In this document: in pieces, positions 1-8,011 of the stretch
How positions within the stretch are numbered: position 1 is the stretch's first letter
Layout: the number at the start of each line of letters is the position of its first letter
Made by a program: the position numbers and the translations under genes
Assembly: GCA_015231825.1 (NCBI GenBank)
Contig: JADGAV010000017.1
Location: forward strand, 28,369 to 92,368
DNA length: 64,000 nt
Reading direction: 5' to 3'
Source: SAR324 cluster bacterium
Lineage (GTDB): Bacteria; SAR324; NAC60-12
The notes under the pieces: model-generated
Databases searched by the model: none
Told to the model about the DNA's origin: nothing
What the model saw: the letters and a program-made list of their open reading frames with translations, nothing else

Positions 1-1
1 C

Positions 2-820
2 AAGATTTCAAAAAACCAGTTTATACTTTCAAACGTATCTTGGACGCTGGAATTTTCTCAACTTGGAGGAGTCATTTCCAGAGGCATAAGCTTAAATTAC
101 AACAGTCCAAGTCATAAAGAACGACTGTCCTACACGGGAACCATCGAACTTGACCAGGAAACCGTTTACAAAACATCTGAGGATAAAAAAGAGAAGAATG
201 ATGAAGAAGCCCCCGAAGAATCGGGTGATACCAGTAATTTTGCGTTAGTCCATACGGGACAAATAGGTTTTAAAAATCTTTATTTCCCTTCATGGTCCAT
301 TCGTGTTGAGCAGCCTTTGATAGAATTAGGTGCCGATTTCACTTACACACTGATGCAGTCCAGATTGATGCATTTACTCAATGTCGGGCATAAACAAAGA
401 ATCCGCTGGACCTGGATATATGCTTCTACAATCGGGGATTCCCCGTTACAGAAGAAACATCAGCTCGGCAGTCCACAAGTTCTGCGAGGATATCCGCAAC
501 GCACGATTCTACGAGATGATCAATTACTCGCCTCGCGACTGGATTACGAATTCCCACTGGTCAACAATCCATGGTGGGGAAATATTTCCTCACTAGGAAT
601 CCAGGGAATCTTGTTCTTTGACATTGGGAAAGTATGGAAAGATAACGACCATTTTGAAAAATCTCGACAACGCCAAGATGTGGGAATGGGTTTCCAATGG
701 GGAATTGATACAGTCGCTCTTTTTCAAGTCCCCTTCAAAATTGAACTGGCCTACCCCTTCGGTGATTCAGAATTCAAAAAACCTCAATTTGTACTTGCTG
801 GTGCATTGAGTTTTTTCTGA
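2..820 (+). CDS. Outer-membrane Omp85/ShlB-FhaC-type barrel, C-terminal part (5' truncated)
   Basis: The reading frame is open from the second base of the window, so the true start lies outside it and at least 272 C-terminal residues are present. The sequence alternates polar and hydrophobic residues as in a transmembrane beta barrel. It contains a GSPQVLRGYPQR-type segment followed by an LASRLDYEFPL strand, the typical 'lid-lock loop, next strand' pattern of ShlB/FhaC and related Omp85 proteins, and it ends in Phe-Phe as outer-membrane barrels do. A lysine- and glutamate-rich insertion around residues 58-80 of the visible part is probably a surface or periplasmic loop. The family exports or inserts proteins at the outer membrane. 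The barrel assignment is fairly secure. Whether this is a two-partner secretion pore or a BamA/TamA-type protein cannot be decided without the missing POTRA region. Confidence 0.7.
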   Translation, partial: KISKNQFILSNVSWTLEFSQLGGVISRGISLNYNSPSHKERLSYTGTIELDQETVYKTSEDKKEKNDEEAPEESGDTSNFALVHTGQIGFKNLYFPSWSIRVEQPLIELGADFTYTLMQSRLMHLLNVGHKQRIRWTWIYASTIGDSPLQKKHQLGSPQVLRGYPQRTILRDDQLLASRLDYEFPLVNNPWWGNISSLGIQGILFFDIGKVWKDNDHFEKSRQRQDVGMGFQWGIDTVALFQVPFKIELAYPFGDSEFKKPQFVLAGALSFF

Positions 821-823
821 TTT

Positions 824-1885
824 TTATTCTTGGATCATCAGTACTTTTTGATTTTCTCCCAACCGAATTCGGATTGAATTCTTCTGAATTTGAATTAGCT
901 CGCCATCCAAAATTGCTGCTCCTTCCTGCAAGATGTATTCTTGCTGACCATCACGAAAAAACGCAAAAAGACCCTCTGAGGTCTTCACAATTCCCGTCAA
1001 AATAGGGAATTTTTCCTTGATGATGCTCGAATTGATACGGACATTTTGCCATGAACTGTTCGCTTCCCCGTTGGTATTTTTATCTTTTGTAACGTTCCTT
1101 TCCTGCAAAATTCGAGATTTTTGAACAGCAGGTTTTTTTTTGGTAGAAAGTCGTTTGCTGACCGATTTTTTTCTGGGAACCTTTCTCTGTAACTTTTTAT
1201 CAGTCTTTTTTAAGACTAACTTTTTTTGAATAGTTTTGGCCTCACTTTTATTGAAAGCCTGATTTGGCGGATGGTGAGACGATTTTAATTTCGATTGTAA
1301 GCTGGGTTCCTTGTTTTTGACTATCTCATCAAATAAAATATTCGCATTCGTCGGAGAAGCTCTGGAATGCCGACGCGGATTGTGCCGCAATTCAGAATTG
1401 GTTTTCTCTTTCGCTACAATGGTAGATTTTGAGAATCGGCTGGCTTTCAAATTAGCAGTAGGAACGGCTTGCTGTTTTTCTACTTTATTCTCTTCATACT
1501 CAGTTTTTTGACTATTCTTCAGAATTTTTTTATTTGCCTGAATATTTTTTTTTACTATTTTCTGGACGGGTGTAGGTTTTGCCAGTGAAAGATCCCGTTT
1601 TGTTTCCTTTTTGTTTCTTTTTGATTGGGCATGTTGTTTGTGTTCAAATTTCCCGGATTTGTTCGTAGACTGCTGTATCCGGGACGGTTCTTTCACTGGA
1701 ATCGTCAAAGATGGGAACTTCGCGGAATCATTTATTTCTAACGGTGGCAAAGGATTGAATGATGGGGACTGTGGCAGCAAGCTAGAAAATGGATTGCGAA
1801 CAATTGTCTCCTGTTGCCCATAACTCGTGCCGAGCCCAATCAAAAACATGGCGGTCACGCAAACAAAAAATTCAATTCTCTTCAT
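824..1885 (-). CDS. PilP/GspC-like periplasmic pilus or secretion protein with long basic linker
   Basis: 353 residues. The N terminus is a signal peptide or signal anchor (hydrophobic residues about 6-22, SYGQQ). A very long Lys/Arg/Ser/Gln-rich low-complexity linker covers roughly residues 60-280. The last 60 residues form a compact beta domain (LTGIVKTSEGLFAFFRDGQQEYILQEGAAILDG), matching the homology-region fold of PilP and GspC. PilP links the inner-membrane PilN/PilO complex to the outer-membrane secretin. It lies downstream of the PilO-like and PilM-N-like genes and is probably the last gene of that operon. The linker is much longer and more basic than in ordinary PilP proteins of about 175 residues. 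Family assignment rests on the C-terminal pattern and gene order. The gene converges on the barrel gene with a 3-base gap. Confidence 0.55.
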   Translation of the reverse strand: MKRIEFFVCVTAMFLIGLGTSYGQQETIVRNPFSSLLPQSPSFNPLPPLEINDSAKFPSLTIPVKEPSRIQQSTNKSGKFEHKQHAQSKRNKKETKRDLSLAKPTPVQKIVKKNIQANKKILKNSQKTEYEENKVEKQQAVPTANLKASRFSKSTIVAKEKTNSELRHNPRRHSRASPTNANILFDEIVKNKEPSLQSKLKSSHHPPNQAFNKSEAKTIQKKLVLKKTDKKLQRKVPRKKSVSKRLSTKKKPAVQKSRILQERNVTKDKNTNGEANSSWQNVRINSSIIKEKFPILTGIVKTSEGLFAFFRDGQQEYILQEGAAILDGELIQIQKNSIRIRLGENQKVLMIQE

Positions 1886-1954
1886 TTTTTGAATATCCTG
1901 CTAACTTTACCAAGACTTTCCTGATTAAGAAATTGGGAATTTTCTCTAAAAAAT

Positions 1955-2527
1955 TCAGTCGGACTGACGCCTATAAACACTGAGGTCCATTTGAATTTGT
2001 AAGCGAGGATCCTGGCTGCTTAACCTTCTGTTTACTATATCCAATTTGCGAATATTAACTAAAAACGGCAAAATTTCGACTTGATTTACAAATTCCAACA
2101 ACTGGTGGTAATATCCTTCCAATTCAAGATGGATTACTAACTCTACATAGTGCTCAAATTGAGTTTCTGGAGCAACAACTTGTCGCATTAGCTGAAGCTG
2201 GCTTTTCCGAATGGTGTCAAACAAATGCGAAGTGATCTTTCCGATTTCCCACTTCAGGGGAATAGCTTGATCCATAATGAAAATCTTCTCCTCCATCTGG
2301 ATCGTCTGTTCTTCAAACTGCGATTGATAAAGTTGGTACTGTTTAAGCGCCTTCAACTCGGTTGAAATTTTGTGAAATCGACGCTCCAATTTATCTTGAC
2401 GGCTTAGCACGGGGTTTAGTTCCAGATTGTAAAACAGAAGCGACAAGAAGATCCCCATCAAAAGAATCAATAGCCAGTGCTGATTCGACACGTCGTGAAA
2501 AATTCGACTTTTAGGGATTTTTGACAT
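1955..2527 (-). CDS. PilO/GspM-like inner-membrane protein
   Basis: 190 residues. It has a short basic cytoplasmic N terminus, one transmembrane helix at about residues 18-36 (WLLILLMGIFLSLLFYNL), a coiled-coil stretch (about 45-85) and a C-terminal alpha/beta domain (about 110-185) of the ferredoxin-like type seen in PilO and GspM. In type IV pili, PilO pairs with PilN in the periplasm and couples the cytoplasmic motor to the PilP-PilQ channel. Its start overlaps the end of the upstream PilM-N-like gene by 17 bases, which implies translational coupling. The sequence itself is divergent; topology and position between PilN-like and PilP-like genes carry the call. Confidence 0.6.
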   Translation of the reverse strand: MSKIPKSRIFHDVSNQHWLLILLMGIFLSLLFYNLELNPVLSRQDKLERRFHKISTELKALKQYQLYQSQFEEQTIQMEEKIFIMDQAIPLKWEIGKITSHLFDTIRKSQLQLMRQVVAPETQFEHYVELVIHLELEGYYHQLLEFVNQVEILPFLVNIRKLDIVNRRLSSQDPRLQIQMDLSVYRRQSD

Positions 2528-3776
2528 TTTCTACATTTAATTCTATATGCAAAACAAATTTGACCACATCCCGCTGATTCAATTGGCTCATTTGCTGGGA
2601 TTTCAAGAAAACCTGGTCAATCATCGGAGTTTGCTCCAAATGTTCCAATACTTGTGGAATTAGGGATGTTTCCAACGCCACTAAATTCAATTCTAGGCTT
2701 TGTTCCTGATAGGATAATTTTTCTATCCAGACGGAGGCACTCATGGAACCAATCAACTGTTCCAAGATTTTTTTAACCATTACTGACGAATCTTTCAAAT
2801 GTTGATAAATCGTCCCTACCTGAATAAAATGCTCCTGTTGTTCAGTGTACGCTTTGAATTGATTAATTTTTGTTTGGTCTTCTTTAATTCTTTGAAGTGA
2901 TTTATTGAGGTTTTGCTGCAGTTCCCGATTATTTTCTATGGCAGAATAATCCCAGACAATCAAACCGATCATGATGAATATCCATCCAATGACTCCAATC
3001 CACCTCCATTGATTTTTCCAAGAAATTTCCGGTTTTTCCCACCAAAAAGGATTCTTGATGTGTTTGGCATTTCCTTTCCAATGCTGGGCAATGGAAAAAA
3101 TAGAGATATGAGTGCTGCTATCCAGTTGATCAGGAAAGCATTTACTTAGATGGAGAGAGTGGATTTCGGAGCTGGAAACGCTGAAGTAATCTTCAATAAT
3201 CTTTTCGTTTACTTCCTTAGATTCCGAACCCGGTATTAGGGTTATTTTTTGAAGAAGATCTTCCCGCTTTTCAATGAAAGCTACTTGATTCAATCCATAA
3301 AACAAAATTTTTTCTGAGGTATTCCCAAATATTTCAGAAACGCAAGCATAAAGTAGAGGAATCGGTTCCACATTGCCCCTCTTTTGTTTCCGCAAGTCTT
3401 CCAAAAGCTCAACGGTTCGAGGAGGCAGTGACGCACAAAACAAACCTTTTTTATTTTTTTCGAAGACATCAAATAAACAAACACCAATTTTTGAAAACTG
3501 TTCCGGGTTGGAATAATGAAATCCTAATAAATTTCGACTATAACGAATTGCATCAACTCGAGACAGCGGAATGATCGTTTGAAATGTTAAAAGTATCCAG
3601 GGGAACTCCAGGAATAACACAATTTTGGAACATCGCAATTTAGCACATTTTTCAACGATAGAGGAGGGAGTCAGTATTTTAGATTCAGATTTCAGATGGA
3701 TGATCTTTTCCTCGAAAACAATCCAAACCTCCTTTCCTCCCGCGATGACGTAGCAAACTGATTTCCGTCTCAACAT
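2511..3776 (-). CDS. Fused PilM-PilN (GspL-like) pilus/secretion assembly protein
   Basis: 421 residues. The first 250 or so look like a cytoplasmic actin-like (ASKHA) domain, as in PilM or the cytoplasmic half of GspL. They are followed by a Trp-rich transmembrane helix (about 258-278, WIGVIGWIFIMIGLIVW), a coiled coil (about 280-325) and a periplasmic ferredoxin-like domain with the PilN pattern 'SMSASVWIEKLSYQEQSLELNLVALETSLIPQVL...' spread over about 335-415. In most type IV pilus systems PilM and PilN are separate genes; the single-chain arrangement is that of GspL in type II secretion. It overlaps the downstream PilO-like gene by 17 bases. I infer it anchors an assembly platform together with the PilO-like and PilP-like proteins. 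Whether the machine makes a pilus or a type II secretion pseudopilus is not visible here. Confidence 0.6.
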   Translation of the reverse strand: MLRRKSVCYVIAGGKEVWIVFEEKIIHLKSESKILTPSSIVEKCAKLRCSKIVLFLEFPWILLTFQTIIPLSRVDAIRYSRNLLGFHYSNPEQFSKIGVCLFDVFEKNKKGLFCASLPPRTVELLEDLRKQKRGNVEPIPLLYACVSEIFGNTSEKILFYGLNQVAFIEKREDLLQKITLIPGSESKEVNEKIIEDYFSVSSSEIHSLHLSKCFPDQLDSSTHISIFSIAQHWKGNAKHIKNPFWWEKPEISWKNQWRWIGVIGWIFIMIGLIVWDYSAIENNRELQQNLNKSLQRIKEDQTKINQFKAYTEQQEHFIQVGTIYQHLKDSSVMVKKILEQLIGSMSASVWIEKLSYQEQSLELNLVALETSLIPQVLEHLEQTPMIDQVFLKSQQMSQLNQRDVVKFVLHIELNVENVKNP

Positions 3777-3817
3777 TTTGTGAACCAGTCATTGAATCGG
3801 ATTAGAATGAGAAATTG

Positions 3818-4261
3818 TCAGAACAACGGATTGTCTGCTTTTTTGAGCAAATCTTTTTCCAATTTATGGACCTCTAAAACTGTATGAATCCAAGTGAGCA
3901 CTTGCTGGACAAATTTTCCACCGACTTTCATTTTTGCTCCAATTTCTTTGAGATATTCGGCTTCCTGTTGTGAAAATTTACCATCCACAATAGTAATTTG
4001 TGCGAGATTCATCAGCAATCTTGCTGCCAGTCTATGATTTATTTCTAAATACCCTAACGGCGGGCAAATCCGTTCTTTGACCTGACTCACCAAGTCATTG
4101 ATTTCCTCTTCATTTTCCAAAAAACCAATTGCTTCCTTCAAATATTCCATTTCAGATTTATCTACAATTCCATCAACTACAATAATTCCCGTAATTGCTC
4201 GAGCCAGCCACTTTTTCTGATCACTTGATAAGGCAGCAAGTAAATCCCTGTCGATATGCAT
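3818..4261 (-). CDS. TerB-like acidic helical protein
   Basis: 147 residues, almost all helical, with two pseudo-symmetric motifs: VDGIVDKSEMEYLKE (about residues 29-43) and VDGKFSQQEAEYLKE (about 98-112). This doubled D-G-x-x-x-x-x-E pattern is the signature of the TerB/DjlA-N domain, in which the acidic residues are thought to bind metal. TerB proteins accompany tellurite resistance and stress systems, and free-standing TerB domains are common with unknown roles. No ter genes are present here. The gene sits 41 bases upstream of the PilM-N-like gene on the same strand. Function is not inferred. Confidence 0.65.
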   Translation of the reverse strand: MHIDRDLLAALSSDQKKWLARAITGIIVVDGIVDKSEMEYLKEAIGFLENEEEINDLVSQVKERICPPLGYLEINHRLAARLLMNLAQITIVDGKFSQQEAEYLKEIGAKMKVGGKFVQQVLTWIHTVLEVHKLEKDLLKKADNPLF

Positions 4262-4320
4262 GTTGGTTCCTACTTCAATGTGAAAAATTTATTTATTGCT
4301 CAGATCCGGAGATTTCTAAT

Positions 4321-4349
4321 TTGTCTGCTTTGCTACGCAAAGCAGACAA
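4321..4349. repeat. Perfect 13-bp inverted repeat (intergenic hairpin)
   Basis: Arms TTGTCTGCTTTGC (4321-4333) and GCAAAGCAGACAA (4337-4349) match perfectly around a 3-base loop, TAC. It lies between the stop of the prepilin peptidase gene and the start of the TerB-like gene, both on the minus strand, so it could be an intergenic terminator or RNA-processing stem. It lacks the U-tract of a standard intrinsic terminator on either strand. It might also be a dispersed palindromic element, but I saw no second copy in the window. Confidence 0.6.
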
Positions 4350-4413
4350 GAAGAATTATTTATCTGTAATGAAATAGAGATCCTCACTCTTCGGTACACT
4401 TACTGTACTTTTT

Positions 4414-5184
4414 TCAAAATAAGAAAGGAAACCCAGGGAACGATTTAATATAATAGACAATTCCACCTCCAAGACATAGAAACGGGGCAAATGGAATCCG
4501 CGAACTTGCCAATGGACGATTGTTCAGAATCAAAATTCCTCCCCCAACCAACAATCCTCCCAAAGCAGCAATCAAAACCGTCATGCTCAATGATTCCCAA
4601 CCCGTCCAGAGTGCTATCACTCCGATGACAGCTGCGTCCCCGTCTCCGAGCCCTTGCCTCCTTCGCAGGGTTTCATAGAAAAACCCAATGAAATAGAAGG
4701 CACCAGCCGCAATACACATGCTGCCAAAATGATATAACAAAGAATGAAAATCAAACCATGCTAACCAAAGCAACCTTAGAGCAACTGTCAATACTATCAC
4801 CCGCGGTTCGATCAACATTACATTCCAGTCAATGAATGTAATCACGATCATTGCATATACAAAAACGAGATCAATCACTATCTGGGAAGCTTCTTCTCGA
4901 AAAAAAAAAACCAGTAGCGTTCCTGAGACAGTGGATATCTCGATCCACAATGGCTGAGCGGGAAGAGGTTTTCGACAAGAAGAACAGCGTCGATGAACAA
5001 GAAAAAATCCCAATACTGGAATACGAGTGATCAGCGACAGCTTTTTCTGGCAGGACGAACACTGAAGTGGAGGATCCCACAATTTTTTGTCTTCAGGCAT
5101 CCGACTAACGCAACGAATGAGAACCGGGCTCATCAGGCTGCTTATTATGACCGCAAGGGCAACTTCAGTCAACATTGCTATCAC
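4414..5184 (-). CDS. Type IV prepilin peptidase / N-methyltransferase (PilD/GspO family)
   Basis: 256 residues, polytopic membrane protein. Near the N terminus two CxxC pairs (residues 42-45 and 67-70) form the zinc-binding cytoplasmic loop of bifunctional prepilin peptidases. The two catalytic aspartates of this GXGD aspartyl protease are visible as D119 (FIDWNVMLIEP) and D181 (GLGDGD). The enzyme cleaves the leader of prepilins and pseudopilins and methylates the new N terminus at the inner membrane. The start at 5184 is GTG and overlaps the FecR-gene stop in a GTGA arrangement; an ATG at 5175 is an alternative. It fits with the pilus/secretion genes downstream and the GspF-like gene at 57439. 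Confidence 0.9.
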   Translation of the reverse strand: MIAMLTEVALAVIISSLMSPVLIRCVSRMPEDKKLWDPPLQCSSCQKKLSLITRIPVLGFFLVHRRCSSCRKPLPAQPLWIEISTVSGTLLVFFFREEASQIVIDLVFVYAMIVITFIDWNVMLIEPRVIVLTVALRLLWLAWFDFHSLLYHFGSMCIAAGAFYFIGFFYETLRRRQGLGDGDAAVIGVIALWTGWESLSMTVLIAALGGLLVGGGILILNNRPLASSRIPFAPFLCLGGGIVYYIKSFPGFPFLF

Positions 5185-6374
5185 TCGGAAGGATCGATAA
5201 TCCGCCCATCGGCATCAATCATGATTTCTTTTCTTTTCCCGGGCATCTTTACATTTAAAAATATATGTCCTTCTCCCACCTCATCGTAATTTGCTCCATC
5301 CATTACAGCCCAAATTACAATTTTTCCATCAAACTTTCTGTCACTCGGATGTGGTCGTCTAATCTGCACAGGAACCCGTACCGAACCACTTTGATTTAGA
5401 ATCACTTGTTCCGGAAACTGGATATTGTAATAGTTGCTCTCTAAGTAGATTTTTCCCGATAATCCAACATTGTTTCCGTGAAGCACATCCACAATTTGAA
5501 TATGAAAACGAAACTTGGACTCTTGCAATTCATCAAAATCCAATTGATAGTTACTTGCCTGCAACGAAAGACGGTAAGGAATTGTTACAAGTTTCTCCTT
5601 GAGTTGGTCTGTTTTTGTAAATGCCTGGAGTCTCTGCCCCGCTTTTAAAACAATAAATGACTGATCATTTTTGACTGAGACTTCTCCTTCTACTACGGAA
5701 ATTTTTGCCTCTTGCCCGTCATCCTTAAGACGAAAGACTGTTCCTTTTACTCCAATAGTCGCTGTACTTGAGTAAATTTGAGTTTGCTGGCGCCCTCTCA
5801 CAAATCTCCCCCAAATTGCACCCGCAACTAATTTCAATCTATGTCTAAAAGTACGTTCTTCTGCAAATTTAGTCGCTCGGACCAAAATTAGTCCTTTCAG
5901 CCGATTTGTCTCTTGCTTACCAATTCTTTGTTCAATTGCGAATAAAAACGTATTCTCATTTTTAAACAGTTTTCCTTTGATTGAATTTAACTTATTTATG
6001 ACTTCACCCGGAACCCCTTCATTTTTCAATTGTGCCAGATTTTCTTCATTGAACTTATAGCTGTATTCCGATGAAAGTTCTTCAGAACCCTCAATTTTCA
6101 GTTCTGAATTTTCAAATATTCGAGTCTGGGACCCTCCACGAAAAACAACGGTCGTTGCACCGTTTCTTCCCGTACGAACCACATCCCCAACATGCAGCAA
6201 AATCCCGTCTTTTCCAGTCTCATTCTTTTGTGCGCGAGCAAGTACAATTTCCACAAAACCGGTCGTTTGGACCAGACTGGCAACAACAGGATCAGCAGCC
6301 CAGGCATGAAAAAGAAAACAGGTCTCGCAGATCAAAAGAGAAATCAGGCAAGAAATATTTTTTAAAAGTCGCAT
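5181..6374 (-). CDS. Exported FecR-domain protein
   Basis: 397 residues from the chosen ATG, which follows an AAAGGA ribosome site by about 7 bases; an in-frame start 36 bases upstream gives a poorer signal peptide. The N terminus is a Sec signal peptide (KNISCLISLLICETCFLFHAWA, cut before ADP). FecR-type beta structure is seen at about residues 30-100 (LHVGDVVRTGRNGATTVVF, FENSELKI) and again at about 200-275 (TATIGVKGTVFRL, VVEGEVSV, LKAGQRLQAF). In free-standing form, FecR domains occur in exported carbohydrate-, peptidoglycan- or signal-related proteins. No sigma factor or TonB receptor is next to it, so it is unlikely to be an iron-citrate regulator. The C-terminal 120 residues look like an extra beta-sandwich. 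The stop overlaps the prepilin peptidase start. Confidence 0.75.
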   Translation of the reverse strand: MRLLKNISCLISLLICETCFLFHAWAADPVVASLVQTTGFVEIVLARAQKNETGKDGILLHVGDVVRTGRNGATTVVFRGGSQTRIFENSELKIEGSEELSSEYSYKFNEENLAQLKNEGVPGEVINKLNSIKGKLFKNENTFLFAIEQRIGKQETNRLKGLILVRATKFAEERTFRHRLKLVAGAIWGRFVRGRQQTQIYSSTATIGVKGTVFRLKDDGQEAKISVVEGEVSVKNDQSFIVLKAGQRLQAFTKTDQLKEKLVTIPYRLSLQASNYQLDFDELQESKFRFHIQIVDVLHGNNVGLSGKIYLESNYYNIQFPEQVILNQSGSVRVPVQIRRPHPSDRKFDGKIVIWAVMDGANYDEVGEGHIFLNVKMPGKRKEIMIDADGRIIDPSE

Positions 6375-6423
6375 TATTTTTCCTTTGAATGACAGCCATC
6401 CTCCGTTCACTCTACAAGATCCC

Positions 6424-7203
6424 CTATTCTGAGCGGCGTAGTTTTCGAATAAAATCCATCAGTTCAGGAACAACTAATTCGGCTTCCAAAAGACCGTCAT
6501 TGTATCGTAGTTCAGGCAAAATTAAATACCGGGCGCGAGGCATTTTACGTCCTGCTTCGCGGATCGAGAGAAATTTTTCTTCTCCTGTTGCTGTAATCAG
6601 CAATCCTGGGATTGAAATTGAGTTCAAATCCTGACCAATTCCTTTCCACTGACTGATTGCTTCCAAAGAAAGCGCATAAGCTTCCGGAGAACCTTTCAAT
6701 ATTTCCGCTTCGCGCTCAGGAGAAACCAATTCCTGAGTCTTAAACGACTCGAGAAAAACTGAGATTTCATCCGATCTCAATTGCTGTATCCACTCTTGAA
6801 ATTTTTGCATTTCTGTTGTTATCGCATAAGGGTGCGCCCCAGCTGTAACAAGAGAACGTAGACGTGAGGGAAAATGTGCAGCCATAAAAAAACCAACTTG
6901 CGCCCCCATACCCATGCCCAGAAAATGAAATTTCTCAACTTTGAGTTCTTCCATAATATCCAACACATGCTGAGCTCTTGATTCCAGAGTGTAATGTTCA
7001 AGCGCTAAAGAATAATCACTTCTTCCATGTCCCACCGGATCAAGCAAAATCAGTCGGTAATAATCCTGCAGGCGCTCAATGTACTTTGCGCGATACCAAC
7101 AGAGAAGTCCTTCCAAAAAAGGAGGATAAAGTAGTAAAAAAGGACCTCGATCTCCTTCAATCCGATAGTGAATTCGTTGTTTTTGACTGAGCGCAATTGG
7201 CAT
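6424..7203 (-). CDS. Alpha/beta-hydrolase-fold protein lacking the catalytic residues
   Basis: 259 residues with the full layout of the alpha/beta-hydrolase fold: LLLYPPFLEG oxyanion-loop region, DPVGHGRSD (residues 55-63), a nucleophile elbow at 96-100 and a C-terminal helix. The elbow reads GMGMG where active enzymes have G-x-S-x-G, so the nucleophile position (98) is glycine. The usual late Asp and His positions read GEEKF and ELRYNDG, with no clear acid or histidine. The fold is preserved but the triad appears lost, so the protein is probably a binding or scaffolding pseudo-enzyme, unless it uses an unrecognised site. It ends 49 bases before the FecR-domain gene start and begins 22 bases after larB on the same strand. 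Confidence 0.75.
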   Translation of the reverse strand: MPIALSQKQRIHYRIEGDRGPFLLLYPPFLEGLLCWYRAKYIERLQDYYRLILLDPVGHGRSDYSLALEHYTLESRAQHVLDIMEELKVEKFHFLGMGMGAQVGFFMAAHFPSRLRSLVTAGAHPYAITTEMQKFQEWIQQLRSDEISVFLESFKTQELVSPEREAEILKGSPEAYALSLEAISQWKGIGQDLNSISIPGLLITATGEEKFLSIREAGRKMPRARYLILPELRYNDGLLEAELVVPELMDFIRKLRRSE

Positions 7204-7225
7204 AAGGCCTTCTTTGTTGCTTGTG

Positions 7226-7984
7226 TTAATCGCTTGATTCTGCGGGATTGTTTATCAAACTCGCCGTAAAAGCTGCACCAAACCCATTGTCGATATTGAC
7301 GACACTCACTCCAGGAGCACAACTACTCAACATTGAAAGCAATGCAGCAATTCCATGCATACTGACCCCATACCCAATAGAAGTCGGTACAGCAATAACT
7401 GGAACCCGAACCAGGCCTCCGACAACACTGGCCAGTGCGCCTTCCATCCCAGCCACCACAACGATTACTTTCGCTCGTCGCAAACTGTTCATCTGATCCA
7501 GCAGTCGGTGTAAACCTGCTACTCCGACATCCGTGACCATCTCAACTTCGTTGCCCATAATCAAAGCGGTTTCTTTTGCCTCTTCGGCAACAGGCAAATC
7601 TGAAGTACCAGCGCATAATATTAGAATTTGACCAACTTTTTTTTGAAATTCAGGAGCAAAGGAAAGCGTACGGGCCGTCACATTGTAGCGTCCTTCTAAG
7701 CCTTTTGAATTGAGTAGAGAATGCTTCTCTTCCGAAAGTCGAGTCAGCAATAGTCGATCATGAATTTTTAAATGAGACCGACAAATTGCTGCCAGTTGTT
7801 CAACGGTTTTATTTTCTGAAAAAACCACTTCAGGAAATCCCATTCTTGACTGACGCCCATGGTCAATTTTAACAAACCCCAAATCGGTGTAGCTTTCCGC
7901 CTCAACTTTTTTTAACGCGTCATCCGGAGTCATACCACCTTCACTGACCTGAAGGAAGAGATTATATAATGATTTATGTTCCAT
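7226..7984 (-). CDS. larB: LarB, nickel-pincer cofactor carboxylase (AIR-carboxylase family)
   Basis: 252 residues. It has the LarB-specific N-terminal region (about 1-110) and a PurE-like C-terminal domain with AGTSDLPVAEEA, TDVGVAGLHRLL, VVAGMEGALASVVGGLV and the end motif PGVSVVNIDNGFGAAF. LarB carboxylates and hydrolyses nicotinic acid adenine dinucleotide, the first step of nickel-pincer nucleotide synthesis for lactate racemase and related enzymes. A cysteine at residue 222 (SSCAPGV) sits where the family's conserved active-site Cys lies. The later-step genes larC and larE are not in this window. It is followed closely by the inactive hydrolase-fold gene. Confidence 0.9.
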   Translation of the reverse strand: MEHKSLYNLFLQVSEGGMTPDDALKKVEAESYTDLGFVKIDHGRQSRMGFPEVVFSENKTVEQLAAICRSHLKIHDRLLLTRLSEEKHSLLNSKGLEGRYNVTARTLSFAPEFQKKVGQILILCAGTSDLPVAEEAKETALIMGNEVEMVTDVGVAGLHRLLDQMNSLRRAKVIVVVAGMEGALASVVGGLVRVPVIAVPTSIGYGVSMHGIAALLSMLSSCAPGVSVVNIDNGFGAAFTASLINNPAESSD

Positions 7985-8011
7985 ATCACATTTCTATCCA
8001 GAAATCAGAAT

